From: Achromobacter sp. MYb9 | Lineage (GTDB): Bacteria; Pseudomonadota; Gammaproteobacteria; Burkholderiales; Burkholderiaceae_B | Direction of reading: 5' to 3' | Length of the DNA stretch: 34,644 bases | NCBI RefSeq assembly: GCF_002975275.1 | Contig: NZ_PCOQ01000038.1 | Location: forward strand, 1 to 34,644 | Shown here: one piece after another, positions 1 through 7,038 of the stretch | Numbering within the stretch: position 1 is the first letter of the stretch | How the letters are laid out: the number at the start of each line of letters is the position of its first letter | Notes under the pieces: generated by a model | The model's database searches: none | Seen by the model: only the letters and a program-made list of their open reading frames with translations | What the model was told of the DNA's origin: nothing | Translations under genes and position numbers: made by a program

Positions 1-2539
1 CCGCCCCGGTGTCTGCCCCCAGCCCGGCCCAGGCCGCCGCAGCGGACGCCTGCGAAAACTGCTTCCAGACCTCGATCGCGCGCAAGCGCTGTTTGGCCAC
101 GACCTGAATACGTTCGCGCAGGTGCTCGTCCCGCGCCAGCAACGCGTGGAAATCGCGCGACGACAGCATCAGCAACTTGCTATAGCCCAGCGACGTGACG
201 TCCGGCGTTATCTGCTGTTCGCCCAACAATCCAAGTTCACCGAAGAATTCGCCGCTGCCCAGTTCGATCATGGTGTGATCGGGCAGATGCACGGCCACGG
301 CGCCCGACGCCACAAAGCACATTTCCTCGCCATGGCGGCCCTTTGTCAGCACGCGCTGGTCGGGCAGGGACAGGCGCGGCTTGAGGAGCTTGCTGATCGC
401 GCGCAGTGAATCGGGCGACAGGCCTTCGAACAGCGGCACGCGCTTGATCAGGTCGGCCGCGCTCATTTCGATATCCAGCGGGGGGTGCGTATCGATATGC
501 GCCCAGCGGCTCTTCAACTGCGCCATCAAATCGGCATAGACCTCGCCGCTGATCAAAAACTGCTCAAGCATGTCGCGATAGCGGATGCGCTCCAGCTCGC
601 GGGCCACCCGGCCCAGATAACTTTCCTGCAACCACTGCGCGTACGACGGGTACTGCAGGTTCAGCGCCTGCATGGCGCTTTCGATAAGGTCCAGGCGGCG
701 CTGGTGCAGCGACACGATGCGCTGCGTGGCTTCCTCGCCCAGCAGCGGGGTGATCTGCTCCCGCGCGAAGACGATCAGCCGCTGCGCCACGGAGCGCTTG
801 CTCATCAGGTTGGCGAAACGCTGCCCCAGTTCGCGCGCCAGCCAGCCCTGGAAGCCAAACAGGTAGTGCATGCGCAGCGCCAGGCGGAACGCGGTGGAAT
901 AGCGCACGTCTGCCACGATGGCGCGTTCAAAGCCCGGCACCCCGCCCAGGCGGATGGCGTCCTCCAACCGTTCGGCCCGCGCCAGCAAGGCCTCGGCCAT
1001 GCGCCAATCCACGATCTGCGCCTTAAGAATGTCGAAGAACATTTCCTCTTCGCGCTGCGCCACGATGGCCAGGCCCACGGCCACACGCTGCTCGTCGCTC
1101 ATCTGGCTGACCTGGCCGTCATGCACGCTGGTCAGGCTGGCGTCGAACACGGCGCGGATGCGGTCACGGACCTCGGTGCCGATGTGCTCGGTCTTGGCCA
1201 CTTCGTCGGTTTTGCCTTGCAGGTCTTCCAGCGCCACGGCCAGCGCCTGGTTGCGGATGGTGCGCTCCACCGACGACAACTGGTTCAGGCCCAGCATGCG
1301 GATCAGCGGCCGCAGGCTGATGCCGTTGATGAAGAGCGTCAACAGGACGTAGCTGGTCGTAGCCACCGCGATGAATTGGCGCGCCTCTTCGGGCACGCCG
1401 GTCTGCTCGGTCACGGCCAGCGCCAGCGCCAGCGACACGGCGCCGCGCAGTCCGCCCCACAGCATCACCACCTTATACGGGTTGCTGACCTTGGTGCCCA
1501 GTTTCGTCAGCCCCAGCAACGGCAATAACCCGAAGACCACGATGGCGCGCGCGACCAGCGTCGCGACGAACACCACGGCCACCAGCACCAATTCCTGCCA
1601 ATCGGCGGCGGCCATCAGCTTGGGGATCAGCATGGCCGCGAACAGGAAAATCAACGAGTTGGCCCAGAACCCGAACTGCCCCCAGGCGCTGGACAGATAC
1701 TCGAAGGTGGTCGGGGACATGCGCGTGCGGCCGGTGGACCCCACGACCAGGCCCGCGATCACCGTGGCGACCACGCCCGAAACGTTCAGGTAGTGCTCGG
1801 AAATAAAGAAGGACAGGTAGGCCAGCGTCAGCGTCAGCGTGATCTCGGCCGTGGGATAGCCGCGCAGCCACGCGAACAGGAAGCAGGCCAGCCGCCCCAT
1901 CGCGAAGCCGGCGATGCCGCCCCCGATGAAGTGCACGATGAAGTCGTTGAAAATGCCGCTGACGGTCAGTTCGCCATGGCCGCTCAGCACGGCCAGCAGC
2001 ACGGAGTACAGGGCGATGGACGCGGCGTCGTTGAAGAGGCTTTCGCCTTCGACGAGCGTCGTCAGGCGCTTGGGCGCGCCCACCTCACGGAAGATGCCCA
2101 CCACGGCGACAGGGTCGGTCGTCGCGACGATGGCGCCCAGCAACAGGCAGACCACCAGGCCGTAAGACGAGATCGCGTCCAGCGTCACGCCGACCACCAC
2201 CGTGCACACCACCACGGCCACGATGGCCATCATCAGGATGGGGCCGATGTCGTCCATCAGGCGGCGCACGTTCATGGACAGCGCGGTCTCGAACAACAAC
2301 ACCGGCAGGAAAACCATCAGGAAGGTTTCTGACGAAATCTCGAAACGTTCCAGCGAGTCCAGGAAATCGGCGATCCAGCTGGGCGCCCAGCCGTGCACGT
2401 GAATGATGATGCCCAGCAAACAGCCGACGATAGCCAGCAGCACCGAGTACGGCAGCTTGAGGCGGCCGGCCAGCGGAGGCATGAAGCAGACCAGCGTAAG
2501 CAAACCGGCCAAGCCGAAAACAAGAAAACCGACATCCAT
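1..2539 (-). CDS. CPA1/NhaP-type Na+/H+ antiporter with C-terminal cyclic-nucleotide-binding-like domain (3' end outside window)
   Basis: Inner-membrane monovalent cation/proton antiporter. The frame read on the minus strand from ATG 2539 stays open to the left edge, giving 846 complete codons without a stop. Residues 1 to about 400 are strongly hydrophobic with many membrane segments. They carry the CPA1 signatures ATTDPVAVVG (Asp142) and EGESLFNDA (Asn170-Asp171), the expected ion-binding region. A long helical cytosolic linker follows. From about residue 690 a cyclic-nucleotide-binding fold is recognisable (LFEGLSPDSL, then FFGELGLLG around 765-773). The phosphate-cassette Arg that normally follows the FGE motif is not seen: QQITPD (775-780) stands there, so cAMP binding is uncertain. 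The ATG at 2535 lies in another frame. No strong ribosome site precedes the start. The gene is divergent from cpdA. Exact cation specificity cannot be told. Confidence 0.88.
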   Translation of the reverse strand, partial: MDVGFLVFGLAGLLTLVCFMPPLAGRLKLPYSVLLAIVGCLLGIIIHVHGWAPSWIADFLDSLERFEISSETFLMVFLPVLLFETALSMNVRRLMDDIGPILMMAIVAVVVCTVVVGVTLDAISSYGLVVCLLLGAIVATTDPVAVVGIFREVGAPKRLTTLVEGESLFNDAASIALYSVLLAVLSGHGELTVSGIFNDFIVHFIGGGIAGFAMGRLACFLFAWLRGYPTAEITLTLTLAYLSFFISEHYLNVSGVVATVIAGLVVGSTGRTRMSPTTFEYLSSAWGQFGFWANSLIFLFAAMLIPKLMAAADWQELVLVAVVFVATLVARAIVVFGLLPLLGLTKLGTKVSNPYKVVMLWGGLRGAVSLALALAVTEQTGVPEEARQFIAVATTSYVLLTLFINGISLRPLIRMLGLNQLSSVERTIRNQALAVALEDLQGKTDEVAKTEHIGTEVRDRIRAVFDASLTSVHDGQVSQMSDEQRVAVGLAIVAQREEEMFFDILKAQIVDWRMAEALLARAERLEDAIRLGGVPGFERAIVADVRYSTAFRLALRMHYLFGFQGWLARELGQRFANLMSKRSVAQRLIVFAREQITPLLGEEATQRIVSLHQRRLDLIESAMQALNLQYPSYAQWLQESYLGRVARELERIRYRDMLEQFLISGEVYADLMAQLKSRWAHIDTHPPLDIEMSAADLIKRVPLFEGLSPDSLRAISKLLKPRLSLPDQRVLTKGRHGEEMCFVASGAVAVHLPDHTMIELGSGEFFGELGLLGEQQITPDVTSLGYSKLLMLSSRDFHALLARDEHLRERIQVVAKQRLRAIEVWKQFSQASAAAAWAGLGADTGA

Positions 2540-2723
2540 GGATAGCGCCGCGCCCCGAACATGAAACGAATGTGAAGTTTTCCAAGAATAGCGGCTTTTT
2601 CCCGCGCCCCCTGGCGGCAAATCGAAGAGAATCGCGGCAACGCACGTTTCGTTACCCCAAGGCGCTCGCGAAATGCGCGCCGGGTTCTGTTTTTTGGGTA
2701 ATGTGCAAACGTATCCACTCCGC

Positions 2724-2728
2724 AGGAG
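2724..2728 (+). promoter_or_regulatory. Shine-Dalgarno AGGAG that selects a TTG start for cpdA
   Basis: AGGAG lies 6 bases before TTG 2735 and too far from ATG 2780 to serve it. A TTG start may lower translation of the phosphodiesterase. That last point is inference. Confidence 0.65.
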
Positions 2729-2734
2729 CCACAC

Positions 2735-3571
2735 TTGCCTCGCGTCCATTCCCTGGCCCGGCGTCACGACGCGCCCGCCATGCTCGTCCAGCTGACCGAC
2801 AGCCATTTGTTCGGCGAACCCGACACCGCGATGCTGGGCGTCAATACCGACGCAAGCCTGCGTGCCGTGCTGCGCCAGATCGAGGCTGACGGCAAGCATC
2901 CCGACCTGTTGCTGGCCACGGGCGACCTGTCGCAAGACGGCGAAGCCGCTTCCTACCGCCGCTTTGCCACAATCCTGGGCGAAGCCGAAGGGTTGGCGCG
3001 CGCCCAGATCCGCTGCCTGCCAGGCAACCACGATCAACCAGCCGTGCTGCGCCAGGAATTGGCGCAATGGTCGGCCCCGGTGACAGACGTCGGCGCGTGG
3101 CGCGTCGTGGCGCTGGACACAACGGTGCCCGGGTCCAATGCCGGCCACTTGCCCGACGGCCAGCTTGACCTGCTGGAGGCCGCCCTGGCGGAGGCCCCCG
3201 GCCGCCACACGTTGATCGCCATGCATCACAACCCGATGCAGATGGACAGCCACTGGCATGACTCGATGATGATCGACAACCCGCAGGCGCTGTTCAAGCG
3301 CCTGGCCCGCTGGCCGCAGGCTCGCGTGCTGCTATGGGGGCACGTGCACCATGAGTTCGACCGCCGCCGGCACAACCTGCGCATGCTCGCCACGCCGTCG
3401 ACCTGCTTCCAGTTCAGCATCCGCGATGGCAAGCACGTGGTCGACAACATGGCGCCCGGCTACCGCTGGATCAAGCTCTACCAGGACGGATCGATGGCGA
3501 CCGGCGTGCGCCGCGTGCAAGATGCGCTATGGCATACGGCGCTGGCGCCCGACAACGCACAGGCGGCTTGA
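2735..3571 (+). CDS. cpdA: CpdA-like 3',5'-cyclic-nucleotide phosphodiesterase (metallophosphoesterase)
   Basis: Cytosolic class III cyclic-nucleotide phosphodiesterase, expected to hydrolyse cAMP to AMP. All calcineurin-like metal motifs are present in order: TDSH near residue 22, ATGDLS near 63, LPGNHDQ near 97, MHHNP near 170, and WGHVHHEFD near 205. The length of 278 residues is close to E. coli CpdA (275). I place the start at TTG 2735 because AGGAG (2724-2728) sits 6 bases upstream. The first in-frame ATG (2780) lies 15 codons in, immediately before the conserved VQLTDSH strand, and has no ribosome site. The divergent neighbour is an antiporter with a cyclic-nucleotide-binding-like domain, which hints at a shared signalling theme. 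The family also contains phosphatases of other specificity, so the cAMP assignment rests on resemblance. Confidence 0.88.
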   Translation: MPRVHSLARRHDAPAMLVQLTDSHLFGEPDTAMLGVNTDASLRAVLRQIEADGKHPDLLLATGDLSQDGEAASYRRFATILGEAEGLARAQIRCLPGNHDQPAVLRQELAQWSAPVTDVGAWRVVALDTTVPGSNAGHLPDGQLDLLEAALAEAPGRHTLIAMHHNPMQMDSHWHDSMMIDNPQALFKRLARWPQARVLLWGHVHHEFDRRRHNLRMLATPSTCFQFSIRDGKHVVDNMAPGYRWIKLYQDGSMATGVRRVQDALWHTALAPDNAQAA

Positions 3572-3628
3572 TAGGGAAGAAGGCACTGCGGAATCGGGCG
3601 ACGTGGCGCCCGCATTTGGCTCGCGCAT

Positions 3629-3713
3629 AAAAAACGGGGCACCAAGATATGCATGGTGCCCCGCAAGCATCCGTCTCATAGGGGAGGGGAAAGAGGAGAA
3701 GCCGAGACGGATG
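3629..3713 (-). ncRNA. Candidate small RNA: C-rich-loop stem-loop followed by an intrinsic terminator
   Basis: Read on the minus strand, a perfect 10-bp stem (arms 3713-3704 and 3677-3668) encloses a 26-nt loop made almost only of pyrimidines, with CUCCU and CCCCUCCCC stretches. Five bases later comes a second perfect 10-bp stem (3663-3654 with 3644-3635, 9-nt loop), immediately followed by six U (3634-3629), a canonical intrinsic terminator. rpoH upstream on this strand already ends in its own terminator at 3875-3896, so this structure needs a separate promoter between about 3714 and 3870. I see no convincing -35/-10 pair there. The loop could pair with AGGAG-type ribosome sites, as known for C-rich-loop small RNAs. 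No reading frame of note is present. The 5' end is undetermined, and the rest of the gap (3572-3628, 3714-3874) shows nothing else. Confidence 0.6.
3635..3663 (-). terminator. Intrinsic terminator of the candidate small RNA
   Basis: Perfect 10-bp GC-rich stem with a 9-nt loop. The U-tract is present only when read on the minus strand (3634-3629). On the plus strand the hairpin lacks a T-run, so for cpdA it would be at most a transcript-end stabiliser. Confidence 0.75.
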
Positions 3714-3874
3714 ACAAGACTGCTAACCGAAGTTCGCGGTCTACATGAAGTTAGTCGGCGCGATTCCCATTAAGTTTCTGCAATGGCGCGAAATTCAGGG
3801 CTAATTTGTATCAATTTATTGATCGGCCCGGCGCCTGTGCGATCACACCATTCGTGACCACCGCGCGCAAAGAA

Positions 3875-3896
3875 AAGGGCCGCTTGCGCGGCCCTT
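3875..3896 (-). terminator. rpoH intrinsic terminator
   Basis: Perfect 9-bp stem AAGGGCCGC / GCGGCCCTT with a 4-base loop, about 48 bases after the rpoH stop. On the minus strand it runs into TTTTCTTT. Confidence 0.8.
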
Positions 3897-3943
3897 ATCG
3901 GTGTGGATCCTGCGGATCGCATGCGGGTGATCAGACGGGGCGA

Positions 3944-4828
3944 TCAGGCAGCCAGATTGCCGCGCATCTTCTTCAATGCGGCCGCTTCGATCTGGCGGAT
4001 GCGTTCGGCCGATACGCCGAATTCCTGCGCCAGTTCATGCAGCGTGGCCCCCCCGTCGTCTTGCAGCCAGCGGGCCTCGACGATACGGCGCGAACGGGCG
4101 TCCAGCGCTTCCAGGGCCGTATTCAGCCCGGTGCTTTGCAACTGATCGCGCGCGGCGCGTTCCAGCACCCGCGTGGGTTCCTGGCGGCCATCGTCGGACA
4201 GGTAGGCGATCGGCGCGTAGCTGTCGTCGTCGTCGTCCTGATTTTCCAGCGACATGTCGCGGCCAGACAGGCGCACTTCCATTTCGCTGACGTCTTCGCG
4301 GCGCACATTCAGTTCGCGCGCGATGTGATCGACCTGTTCAGGGTCCAGCGTCTGGCCATCGGGGCGCATGCTGCGCAGGTTGAAGAACAGCTTGCGCTGG
4401 GCCTTGGTGGTAGCCACCTTGACCAGGCGCCAGTTGCGGATGATGTATTCGTGGATTTCAGCCTTGATCCAGTGCACGGCAAACGACACCAGGCGCACGC
4501 CGCGCTCGGGATCGAAACGCTTCACGGCCTTCATCAGGCCGACGTTGCCTTCCTGGATCAGGTCGGCGTGGGGCAAGCCATAACCGAGGTACTGGCGGGC
4601 AACCGACACCACCAGGCGCAGGTGCGACAGAATCAACTCGCGCGCGGCGCCCAGGTCTTCCTGGTCGCGCAGGCGACGGCCCAGCTCGGTTTCACGCTCG
4701 GCGGACAAGACCGGCAGGCGGTTGACCGAAGAAATATACGCGTCGATCGTGCCAAGTGCGCCCGGATTGGCAATGGCCAACGCCAGGGCGTTGCCAGAAG
4801 CGGCCAACGAGGTACTGGGTTGTTTCAT
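3944..4828 (-). CDS. rpoH: RNA polymerase heat-shock sigma factor sigma-32
   Basis: Directs RNA polymerase to chaperone and protease promoters. From ATG 4828 the protein has 294 residues (E. coli 284). It shows the sigma-70 family region 2 (HLRLVVSVARQYLGYGLPHADLIQEGNVGLMKAVKRFDPERG, in pieces), the aromatic melting segment VSFAVHWIKAEIHEYI, the RpoH-specific box QRKLFFNLR, and a region 4 helix-turn-helix (TLHELAQEFGVSAERIRQIE). An upstream in-frame ATG at 4864 would add 12 residues. I reject it because GGAG (4841-4838 on this strand) is well placed for 4828 and nothing precedes 4864. The unusual acidic run of five Asp (NQDDDDDSY) sits in the linker between regions. Control is likely through the CIRCE operator at 4875-4901. 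Confidence 0.96.
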   Translation of the reverse strand: MKQPSTSLAASGNALALAIANPGALGTIDAYISSVNRLPVLSAERETELGRRLRDQEDLGAARELILSHLRLVVSVARQYLGYGLPHADLIQEGNVGLMKAVKRFDPERGVRLVSFAVHWIKAEIHEYIIRNWRLVKVATTKAQRKLFFNLRSMRPDGQTLDPEQVDHIARELNVRREDVSEMEVRLSGRDMSLENQDDDDDSYAPIAYLSDDGRQEPTRVLERAARDQLQSTGLNTALEALDARSRRIVEARWLQDDGGATLHELAQEFGVSAERIRQIEAAALKKMRGNLAA

Positions 4829-4874
4829 AGCGAGGGTCTCCGGAAAGCGAAGGGGTAACGACATGGATTCGATG

Positions 4875-4901
4875 TTAGCACTCTAGTAGAGGGAGTGCTA
4901 A
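4875..4901 (-). promoter_or_regulatory. CIRCE operator (HrcA repressor site) upstream of rpoH
   Basis: The site reads TTAGCACTC, 9 bases, GAGTGCTAA: both 9-bp arms match the CIRCE consensus exactly. It lies 46-73 bases upstream of the rpoH start at 4828 and overlaps the likely -10 element, so bound HrcA would block initiation until heat titrates or inactivates it. Being palindromic it could act on either strand, but the only gene reading away from it at close range is rpoH. Confidence 0.93.
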
Positions 4902-4923
4902 TTCGACTATTGCGGTGCGTCAA
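4895..4923 (-). promoter_or_regulatory. Putative rpoH promoter
   Basis: On the minus strand, TTGACG (4923-4918) is followed after 17 bases by TAGCAC (4900-4895), which lies inside the CIRCE arm. The -35 is good and the -10 weak. The overlap with the operator supports the placement. Confidence 0.5.
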
Positions 4924-4972
4924 AGTTTCATGGGACAAATGCGCCCCCATTTATTTCAAGCGCCGATCTACG

Positions 4973-5150
4973 GCAGCGTGGGGGCCCGCCTTTTCCCGAC
5001 GGGCCGCCCCAAGGGAAAAGACGCCCCCCAGGGGGCAGCAAGCGCAACGCGCGCAGCGTGGGGGCCCGCCTTTTCCCGCCGGGCCGCCCCAAGGGAAAAG
5101 ACGCCCCCTCGGGGGGCAGCAAGCGCAACGCGCGCAGCGTGGGGGCCCAC
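4973..5150. repeat. Tandem copies of a dispersed GC-rich intergenic repeat (80-bp and 81-bp units plus a partial third)
   Basis: Unit 1 is 4973-5052, unit 2 is 5053-5133, and a third copy breaks off at 5150. The units are nearly identical, with few differences. Each contains an inverted repeat CTTTTCCC / GGGAAAAG (4990-4997 and 5013-5020 in unit 1) and a GC dyad around GCCCCCC / GGGGGC. Read in reverse, the unit begins GCCCCCACGCTGCGC, the same words found at 26671-26737, so this is a dispersed family. The array ends 5 bases before the stop codon of the next gene. It makes open frames on both strands that are not genes. Confidence 0.9.
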
Positions 5151-5154
5151 CCAC

Positions 5155-5844
5155 TCACCAGCCGAGGCGCTTGAGGCCTTCGGCCGTCGCCTCGCCGTCA
5201 GGTCGGACGAACAGGGCGCCCCGGGGGTCCATGAAGACCTGGTACCTGGCGCCGTCGAACAGCGGCATATAGGCGCCGCTTCCGAATTGGACATCGACGA
5301 AGGGGAACCAGTTCGGGAACGTCTTTTTAAGCGACCCCAGGTCCGGCGCCGGCCAGTCGTCCAGCGCATGGACCGAACGCGTCGCCGACGCTTCCCGCGA
5401 CACGTCGCTATAGCGGCCGGACAGGCGCTCCAAGCGGTACAGGGGCGGCACGCCCGCTATCAGCGCCGGCAGCTTCCAGCGCACGACACGAGCGTCGATC
5501 TGCCATTGGTCGCCGTACAGCACGTATTGCTTCGGGCTGACGCCCGACGCCGTGGCTGTCACCTGGAACTGGCCTTCCGCCTGCTGGCGAACCTCGATGC
5601 GAGCCACGGATTCGTCCGTGGTCAGCCGGAAGAACTGGACCAGCGACAGCGCCAACAGGCCCGACACGCATCCCAGCAGCACCAGCATCAAGCCGAACAG
5701 GCGGCGCACCGGCCGGAACTGGAACATCTTGCGGCCACGTTCGTCGCGGGGGCCGCCCCGGCCCAGCAGCATGACCATGCCAGGCAAAAGGACGACGACG
5801 GCGGCCAGGAGTATCCAGACGAAGGGAGCAATACCGTTGATCAA
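5155..5844 (-). CDS. Conserved inner-membrane protein of unknown function
   Basis: I do not recognise a named family. The 229-residue product has two hydrophobic segments near the N-terminus (about residues 5-28 and 50-72), separated by a short charged loop (GRGGPRDERGRK). A soluble domain of about 155 residues follows, rich in beta-prone sequence, with motifs such as QYVLYGDQWQIDARVVRWK and FPNWFPFVDVQFGSGAYMPLFDG. With the loop being positively charged, the large domain is predicted in the periplasm. Similar two-helix proteins are often labelled efflux-pump related in databases, which I would not rely on. The stop codon lies beside the repeat array, so this gene has no room for an ordinary terminator except the repeat itself. 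Confidence 0.75.
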   Translation of the reverse strand: MINGIAPFVWILLAAVVVLLPGMVMLLGRGGPRDERGRKMFQFRPVRRLFGLMLVLLGCVSGLLALSLVQFFRLTTDESVARIEVRQQAEGQFQVTATASGVSPKQYVLYGDQWQIDARVVRWKLPALIAGVPPLYRLERLSGRYSDVSREASATRSVHALDDWPAPDLGSLKKTFPNWFPFVDVQFGSGAYMPLFDGARYQVFMDPRGALFVRPDGEATAEGLKRLGW

Positions 5845-5942
5845 GTCAGGCGTTCCTATTCAGGGTGCTGCGGGGCCAAGCCCGGCGCGCCCAGGGCACC
5901 ACGAGCCTGCCGCAGCAGGCTCCCCAGTATAGAAGCGCGTGT

Positions 5943-6809
5943 TCAGGCCGCCGGTTTTCCAAGCCGCTCGACGTGAAACCGGATGTGATCTTCGATGAAG
6001 GTCGAAATGAAGTAGTAGCCGTGGTCGTAACCGGCCTGGCGGCGCAGCGTCAGCGGCTGGTCGGCGGCGGCGCAGGCCGCCTCGAACACGTCGGGATACA
6101 ACTGTTCAGCCAGGAATTGGTCTGATTCGCCCTGGTCGATCAGGATGCCAGCCGGGAAGGGCTGCCGCAGGCCGCGCATCAGGCTAGAGGCGTCGTACGC
6201 GGCCCATGCCTGGACGTCGTCGCCCAGGTAGGCGCCAAACGCTTTCTTGCCCCATGGGCACTGGCTGGGCGCCGCAATGGGCGCGAACGCAGACACCGAG
6301 CGGAACTTGCCCGGATTGCGCAGCGCCAGCACCAGGGCACCGTGGCCGCCCATGGAGTGCCCAAAAATACCCGTGCGCGACGCGTCGCCGGGCAAGGCCT
6401 CGCCCGTGACGATGCCATGCAACTCGTCGGTGACGTAGCTATACATGCGGTAGTGGCCGCGCCAGGCTGGCGTCGTGGCGTCGACATAGAAGCCGGCGCC
6501 GGTACCCAGGTCCCAGCTTTCGTCTTCGCCCGGTGCGTTGGCGCCGCGCGGGCTGGTGTCGGGGGCCACGAGCATCACGCCCAGTTCGGCCGCCAGACGC
6601 TGCGCGCCCGCCTTGATCATGAACGTCTCTTCGGTGCAGGTCAGTCCCGCCAGATAGAACAGCACCGGCACCGGCCCGTGTTCGGCTTGCGGCGGAATGT
6701 AGACCGAAAAGCGCATCGGCAGGCCGATCGCCGCGGACTCATGGCGGTAGTAGCGCTGCGTACCGCCAAAGCAGCGATGCTGGGAAATGAGTTCCAAGGC
6801 CACAGGCAT
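5943..6809 (-). CDS. fghA: S-formylglutathione hydrolase
   Basis: Cytosolic esterase that hydrolyses S-formylglutathione to formate and glutathione, the last step of glutathione-dependent formaldehyde oxidation. The 288-residue product matches the esterase D family: start MPVALELISQHRCFGGTQRYY (in pieces), the conserved LAGLTCTEETF, nucleophile elbow GHSMGG with Ser152, and probable Asp230 (QGESDQF) and His263 (GYDHGYYF). GGAG lies just upstream of ATG 6809. The usual partner, glutathione-dependent formaldehyde dehydrogenase (adhC/frmA), is not adjacent here, so the gene seems to be transcribed alone. Confidence 0.94.
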   Translation of the reverse strand: MPVALELISQHRCFGGTQRYYRHESAAIGLPMRFSVYIPPQAEHGPVPVLFYLAGLTCTEETFMIKAGAQRLAAELGVMLVAPDTSPRGANAPGEDESWDLGTGAGFYVDATTPAWRGHYRMYSYVTDELHGIVTGEALPGDASRTGIFGHSMGGHGALVLALRNPGKFRSVSAFAPIAAPSQCPWGKKAFGAYLGDDVQAWAAYDASSLMRGLRQPFPAGILIDQGESDQFLAEQLYPDVFEAACAAADQPLTLRRQAGYDHGYYFISTFIEDHIRFHVERLGKPAA

Positions 6810-6957
6810 GGATTTTCTCCGGTCAGGGGTGAAAAAAACGTCGACGGGTTAGGGTATATCCACGGTACGACGTTCCGTCGCCGAATGTTAACCTGCGCTT
6901 CATACGGGCTCGGCGGCAAAAAAAACAGATTCCGTGCCCATATTGTGATCACGGGAC

Positions 6958-6986
6958 TTGACCAGCGCCCACCGTGGCACTATTTA
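6958..6986 (+). promoter_or_regulatory. Putative sigma-70 promoter of the transposase-like gene
   Basis: TTGACC, 17 bases, then TATTTA (6981-6986), with TATATA overlapping to 6990. It lies 50-80 bases upstream of ATG 7039. Confidence 0.55.
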
Positions 6987-7038
6987 TATACCGTGAGCGA
7001 AGACAACCCGTTCTTCCAGATACGCAAGCCCTGACACT

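Noticed and set aside
485..1528. Plus-strand frame of 347 codons inside the antiporter gene
   Set aside because: Its composition (His/Gln/Arg-rich) is that of an antisense shadow; the minus strand is a clear antiporter.
4829..4864. Upstream ATG for rpoH at 4864
   Set aside because: It has no ribosome site. GGAG is correctly placed for 4828, and the extra 12 residues do not resemble RpoH.
4951..5369. Open frames through the tandem repeat (proteins like PTLRALRLLPP)
   Set aside because: They arise from the repeat on several frames at once and have no ribosome sites. Such peptides are a known artefact of dispersed GC-rich repeats.
6837..6874. AACGTCG / CGACGTT inverted repeat upstream of fghA
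   Set aside because: Arms of 7 bp with a 24-base spacer in GC-rich DNA are expected by chance; nothing else supports an operator.
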